Shown: one piece after another, positions 60,279 to 64,000 of the stretch
Layout: the number at the start of each line of letters is the position of its first letter
Numbering within the stretch: the stretch's first letter is position 1
Position numbers and translations under genes: made by a program
Origin: an uncultured Rhodospirillaceae bacterium
Lineage (GTDB): Bacteria > Pseudomonadota > Alphaproteobacteria > Rhodospirillales > Magnetospirillaceae
DNA: 64,000 bases
Direction of reading: 5' to 3'
Assembly (NCBI GenBank): GCA_903901915.1
Contig: CAIUSV010000046.1
Coordinates: forward strand, 1-64,000
Notes under the pieces: model-generated
Seen by the model: the letters and a program-made list of their open reading frames with translations, nothing else
Databases searched by the model: none
What the model was told of the DNA's origin: nothing

Positions 60279-61160
60279 TCAAGCCTCCTTCGGCGAGCGG
60301 GAGGCAAGCCAGCCTTCGCAGCAGGCCTTGGCCAGGGCGCGGACCCGGCCGATATAGGCCTGGCGCTCGGTTACCGAGATGACGCCACGGGCATCGAGCA
60401 GATTGAAGCGATGGCTGGCCTTGATGCACTGGTCATAGGCCGGCAGCGCCACCCCCTTGGCCAACAGGTTCTGGCACTCGGTCTCGGCGTCGAGGAAGTG
60501 GCGCAGCAGCATGTCGGTGTCGGCATGCTCGAAATTGTGGGCGGAATATTCCTTCTCGGCCTGAAGGAAGACGTCGCCGTAGGTGACGCCGTCGCCATTG
60601 AAGTCAAGGTCGTAGACGTTCTCGACGCCTTGGATGTACATGGCGAGGCGTTCGAGGCCATAGGTCAGCTCCACCGCCACCGGATCGCATTCGATGCCGC
60701 CGACCTGCTGGAAATAGGTGAACTGAGTCACCTCCATGCCGTCGCACCACACCTCCCAGCCCAGGCCCCAGGCGCCCAGCGTCGGGCTTTCCCAGTCGTC
60801 CTCGACGAAGCGGATGTCATGGGCCAGCGGGTCGATGCCCAGCCGGCGCAGGCTTTCCAGATAAAGCTCCTGGGAATTGGGCGGGCTGGGCTTCAGCAGC
60901 ACCTGATACTGATAGTAGTGCTGCAAGCGGTTGGGGTTTTCGCCATAGCGGCCGTCCTTGGGCCGCCGCGACGGCTGGACATAGGCGCATTTCCACGGGT
61001 CCGGCCCCAGCGCGCGCAGCGTCGTCGCCGGGTGGAAGGTACCGGCGCCGACCTCCATGTCGTAGGGCTGGAGGATAACACAGCCCTGCTCGGCCCAGAA
61101 GGCCTGGAGGGTAAGGATCAGGCTCTGGAAGCTGGGCTTCCCGGCGCCGTTGCTGCCCAT
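60279..61160 (-). CDS. glyQ: Glycine-tRNA ligase alpha subunit
   Basis: This 293-aa catalytic subunit activates glycine with ATP and charges tRNA-Gly together with GlyS. Landmarks are [20 protein letters not shown] and [20 protein letters not shown] with the following [16 protein letters not shown], and [20 protein letters not shown], all class II synthetase motifs specific to GlyQ. It begins at ATG 61160 with a short variable tail ([10 protein letters not shown]). It is upstream of glyS with a three-base gap and divergent from hemN. Confidence 0.97.
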   Translation of the reverse strand: MGSNGAGKPSFQSLILTLQAFWAEQGCVILQPYDMEVGAGTFHPATTLRALGPDPWKCAYVQPSRRPKDGRYGENPNRLQHYYQYQVLLKPSPPNSQELYLESLRRLGIDPLAHDIRFVEDDWESPTLGAWGLGWEVWCDGMEVTQFTYFQQVGGIECDPVAVELTYGLERLAMYIQGVENVYDLDFNGDGVTYGDVFLQAEKEYSAHNFEHADTDMLLRHFLDAETECQNLLAKGVALPAYDQCIKASHRFNLLDARGVISVTERQAYIGRVRALAKACCEGWLASRSPKEA

Positions 61161-61327
61161 GGGAGTCCGCCGTTCGGCTGGGGTTGTAACGAAATCGCCG
61201 CAACCCTAACGATGGTGCCGGGGGCGGTCAAGGGCGGGGCCGCATCCCACCCGCCAATACCCCCACGCCGCCCGGTGTTGCCAAGGCCAAGCGTCCGGGA
61301 GTAGGGTTCCACCCCGGTTTCACCAGG

Positions 61328-62692
61328 ATGGTTCCGATGCGCCCCGACCTCGCGGCCAAGTATGACCTTCGCGTCCCCCGCTACACTTCGTATCCCACCG
61401 CGCCGCACTTTCATCCCGGCGTGACCGGCGAGACCTATCGCGGCTGGCTGGGCGGCGTCGATCCCGCGCTGGAACTGTCGCTTTACCTCCATATCGCCTT
61501 CTGCGCCGAGATGTGCTGGTTCTGCGGCTGCCACACCAAGATCACCAAACGCTACGCCCCGGTCGCCGCCTATATGGAGGCGCTATGGCGCGAGATCGAA
61601 CTGGTGGCCGAGGCGCTGCCCACCCGCATGACCGCGCGGCACATCCATTTCGGCGGCGGCAGCCCGACCATCCTCAAATCCGATGATTTCGTCCGCACCA
61701 TCGATCTGCTGAAAAGCCGCTTCCTGCTGAAGGACGGGGCCGAGGTGGCGGTGGAGCTGGACCCGCGCACCGCCGACGAAGCCTATGTCGAGGCCATGGC
61801 CGGCGCCGGGGTGACGCGGGCATCCATCGGGGTACAGGACCTCGACCCCAAGGTGCAACAGGCCATCAACCGCATCCAGCCCTACGACGTCACCGAGCGG
61901 GTGGTGGAGTGGCTGCGCAAGTACCGGGTGCCCGAGGTCAATATCGACCTGATCTACGGCCTGCCCCACCAAAGCGTCGATGGACTGCTGAAGACCATCG
62001 AGACCGCCGTCGAGGGCTTCAAGCCGCGCCGGGTGGCGCTGTTCGGCTATGCCCATGTGCCGTGGATGAAGAAGCACCAGCGCCTGATCCCGGAAGAAAG
62101 CCTGCCCGACACCAACGCCCGCTGGCAGCAATACGAATTGGGCTGCCGGCTGCTGACCGAGACCCTGGGCTATGTCCAGATCGGCCTCGACCATTTCGCC
62201 GCCCCCGACGACGCCATGGCGGTGGCGCTGAAGGAAAAGCGGCTGCACCGCAACTTCCAGGGCTACACCACCGACAGCGCCACCACCCTGATCGGCTTCG
62301 GCGCCTCGGGGATCGGCTCGCTGCCCCAGGGCTACGTCGCCAACGAGGGCGAGGTCCACGCCTATCAGCGCACCATCGCCTCGGGCGGTCTTGCCGTCAC
62401 CCGCGGCATCGCCATCAACGACGACGACCGCCTGCGCCGCGAGATCATCGAGCGGCTGATGTGCGACCTGGAGATCGACCTGGACGCGGTCGCCGGCCGC
62501 CACGGCGTCGATGGCGGCCGGTTCGACGCCGAACTGGCCGGTCTGGCGCCGTTGCAGGCGGATGGCCTGGTCAAGGTGGATGGCCACCGCATCGCGGTCA
62601 CCGAGGAGGGCCGCACCCTGGTCCGCGCCGTCTGCGCCGCCTTCGACCGCTATCTCAAGGCCGGCGAGCAGCGCCACTCCAAGGCGGTCTGA
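61328..62692 (+). CDS. hemN: Oxygen-independent coproporphyrinogen III oxidase HemN
   Basis: This 454-aa radical SAM enzyme decarboxylates coproporphyrinogen III to protoporphyrinogen IX without oxygen. The cluster motif is CAEMCWFCGC with Cys59, Cys63 and Cys66 (CxxxCxxC) plus Cys68. PRYTSYPTAPHF at the N-terminus and HIHFGGGSPTIL, EVNIDLIYGLPHQS and GYVQIGLDHFAAPDD are further HemN signatures, which distinguish it from HemW. The ATG at 61328 follows a CAGGA; ATG 61337 is an alternative. I looked for an FNR box in the 167-base upstream region and found none. It lies 138 bases upstream of cbbM on the same strand. Confidence 0.95.
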   Translation: MVPMRPDLAAKYDLRVPRYTSYPTAPHFHPGVTGETYRGWLGGVDPALELSLYLHIAFCAEMCWFCGCHTKITKRYAPVAAYMEALWREIELVAEALPTRMTARHIHFGGGSPTILKSDDFVRTIDLLKSRFLLKDGAEVAVELDPRTADEAYVEAMAGAGVTRASIGVQDLDPKVQQAINRIQPYDVTERVVEWLRKYRVPEVNIDLIYGLPHQSVDGLLKTIETAVEGFKPRRVALFGYAHVPWMKKHQRLIPEESLPDTNARWQQYELGCRLLTETLGYVQIGLDHFAAPDDAMAVALKEKRLHRNFQGYTTDSATTLIGFGASGIGSLPQGYVANEGEVHAYQRTIASGGLAVTRGIAINDDDRLRREIIERLMCDLEIDLDAVAGRHGVDGGRFDAELAGLAPLQADGLVKVDGHRIAVTEEGRTLVRAVCAAFDRYLKAGEQRHSKAV

Positions 62693-62830
62693 CCGGGTAG
62701 GCCGACCACCACCCGCAATGCCCCGAGGTCCTGCCCCTAGGGGTGTTGTTCCCGTCCCTCGATCCATGCAGAGTCACTTGGCGCACAAGACCCCGGAAGG
62801 GGCGGATCCGTCAGGGAGAGCACGCCGCCT

Positions 62831-64000
62831 ATGGACCAATCCAAGCGATACGTCAGGCTCGATCTCGCCGAGGATGACCTGATCGCCGGCGGCGGCCATG
62901 TTCTGTGCGCCTATCGCATGCAGCCCAAGGCCGGACACACCTATCTCGCCGCCGCCGCCCATTTCGCCGCCGAATCCTCCACCGGCACCAATGTCGAGGT
63001 CTGCACCACCGACGACTTCACCCGCTCGCTCGATGCGCTGGTCTACCTGATCGACGAAACGCGCGGCCAGATGCGGATCGCCTTTCCCATCGCGCTGTTC
63101 GACCGCAACATCATCGACGGCCGCGCCATGATCGCCTCGTTCCTGACCCTGGCGGTCGGCAACAATCAGGGCATGTCCGACATCGACTTCGCCAAGCTGA
63201 TGGATTTCTACATGCCGCCGGACCTGCTGTCCCTGTTCGACGGCCCCGCCTGCAACATCGCCGACCTGTGGCGGGTGCTGGGCCGTCGCCAGATCAACGG
63301 CGGCATGGTGGCCGGCACCATCATCAAGCCCAAGCTGGGCCTCAGGCCGCAGCCGTTCGCCGACGCCTGCTATCGCTACTGGCTGGGCGGCGACTTCATC
63401 AAGAACGACGAGCCCCAGGGCAATCAGGTGTTCGCGCCGTTGCGCCAGATCATCGGGCTGGTGGCCGATTCCATGCGCCGCGCCCAGGACGAAACCGGCG
63501 AGGCCAAACTGTTTTCCGCCAACATCACCGCCGACGATCCCGCCGAGATGATCGCGCGCGCCCACGTCATCCTCGACGCCTTCGCCGAGAACGCCGGCCA
63601 TGTCGCCTTCCTGGTGGACGGCTTCGTCGCCGGCCCGACGGCGGTCGCCACCTGCCGCCGCAACTTCCCCGACCACTTCCTGCACTACCACCGCGCCGGC
63701 CATGGCGCCGTCACCTCGCGCCAGTCGCGGCGGGGCTATTCCGTGCTGGCCCACATGAAGATGGCGCGGCTGATCGGCGCCAGCGGCATCCACACCGGCA
63801 CCATGGGCTTCGGCAAGATGGAGGGCGACCCGGCGGAAAAATGCGTCGCCTACATGCTGGAACGCGACAGCGCCGAGGGCCTGTGCTTCCGCCAGGACTG
63901 GCACGGCATGAAGGCCTGCACCCCCATCATCTCGGGCGGCATGAATGCGCTGCGGCTGCCGGGATTCTTCACCAATCTGGGACATTCCAACGTCATCCAG
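62831..64000 (+). CDS. cbbM: Form II ribulose-bisphosphate carboxylase (partial, cut by the window end)
   Basis: This is the first 390 codons of a form II RuBisCO large subunit. [20 protein letters not shown] is very close to the start of CbbM from Rhodospirillum and Magnetospirillum. The catalytic Lys166 is in [12 protein letters not shown], the carbamylated Lys191 in [14 protein letters not shown], and the loop with His and Gly residues follows ([14 protein letters not shown], near 328-341, with the mobile Lys). These positions match the R. rubrum enzyme numbering. The protein fixes CO2 on ribulose bisphosphate as a homodimer or higher oligomer in the cytosol. The ATG is preceded by GGGAG at a rather long spacing. 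No cbbR is seen between it and hemN. Confidence 0.97.
   Translation, partial: MDQSKRYVRLDLAEDDLIAGGGHVLCAYRMQPKAGHTYLAAAAHFAAESSTGTNVEVCTTDDFTRSLDALVYLIDETRGQMRIAFPIALFDRNIIDGRAMIASFLTLAVGNNQGMSDIDFAKLMDFYMPPDLLSLFDGPACNIADLWRVLGRRQINGGMVAGTIIKPKLGLRPQPFADACYRYWLGGDFIKNDEPQGNQVFAPLRQIIGLVADSMRRAQDETGEAKLFSANITADDPAEMIARAHVILDAFAENAGHVAFLVDGFVAGPTAVATCRRNFPDHFLHYHRAGHGAVTSRQSRRGYSVLAHMKMARLIGASGIHTGTMGFGKMEGDPAEKCVAYMLERDSAEGLCFRQDWHGMKACTPIISGGMNALRLPGFFTNLGHSNVIQ

Noticed and set aside
58653-61304. Plus-strand open frame of 883 codons
   Set aside because: Antisense to glyS and glyQ, which are certain genes.
61161-61327. Search for an FNR/Anr box upstream of hemN
   Set aside because: No TTGAT-N4-ATCAA-like sequence is visible in the interval, so oxygen control at this promoter is not claimed.

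Overview
The window reads as chromosome of a high-GC alphaproteobacterium, most likely a Rhodospirillales member close to Magnetospirillum or Phaeospirillum. This is inferred from the form II RuBisCO at the right edge, a TrcR (DUF1013) cell-cycle regulator, bacteriohemerythrins beside very large PAS kinases, several c-di-GMP enzymes and a pyruvate phosphate dikinase. No rRNA, tRNA, CRISPR array, insertion sequence or phage module was seen. Coding density is very high, with many 1-4 base ATGA/GTGA/TGATG start-stop overlaps.

Layout. 1-1432: end of a branched-chain amino acid ABC transporter (livK-like, livH partial) with a stem-loop between the two genes. 1658-7649: FAH-family hydrolase, an unrecognised 492-aa protein, a PAS-GGDEF-EAL protein, NudC and class I fructose-1,6-bisphosphatase. 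7807-10188: a compact operon of HybE-like chaperone, exported FGE/SUMF1-like protein, cupin and MobA. 10163-13176: gamma-carbonic anhydrase/PaaY-like protein with a hot-dog thioesterase, DUF1192, a quinone oxidoreductase and TrcR. 13228-20712: YhdP/AsmA-like protein divergent from glnE-bcp-DUF455. 20730-25307: a minus-strand operon of HD-GYP, CoxS-like 2Fe-2S subunit, CoxM-like FAD subunit, MocA-like nucleotidyltransferase, SufS-type desulfurase and SufU-like scaffold, without the molybdenum large subunit. 25456-27631: Panacea (SocA-like) protein, GH25 lipoprotein and polysaccharide deacetylase. 27660-30749: an MFS exporter divergent from TetR and an Old Yellow Enzyme, with a palindromic operator inside the overlapping promoters. 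30808-33497: two tandem DctA-type symporters. 33697-37701: MFS, a TonB/TolA-like protein and an OmpR/HK two-component pair. 38295-39159: Hsp20 and a small unknown protein.

39165-52861 is the most distinctive part: about 13.7 kb, all on the minus strand. It holds an Xre-type regulator, a 1955-aa hybrid kinase (periplasmic SBP_bac_3 domain, 8 PAS, GAF, HisKA, HATPase, receiver), a paralogous 1387-aa kinase (SBP_bac_3, 6 PAS, HisKA, HATPase, no receiver), a bacteriohemerythrin and a REC-PAS-GGDEF-EAL protein coupled to the hemerythrin by an 11-base overlap. I infer a signalling island linking an extracytoplasmic small-molecule signal, and probably oxygen or redox state, to c-di-GMP. Next to it on the other strand lie a NarL-type response regulator, a STAS protein and a receiver-like protein lacking the acidic pocket (53259-54816), then a second bacteriohemerythrin with a substituted iron ligand.

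55409-64000: ppdK, glyS-glyQ, hemN and the start of cbbM (form II RuBisCO, cut by the window end). Fbp, PpdK and CbbM fit an organism able to fix CO2 by the Calvin cycle; HemN fits growth at low oxygen.

Functions are assigned by reading motifs and domain architecture by eye; no database search was run.
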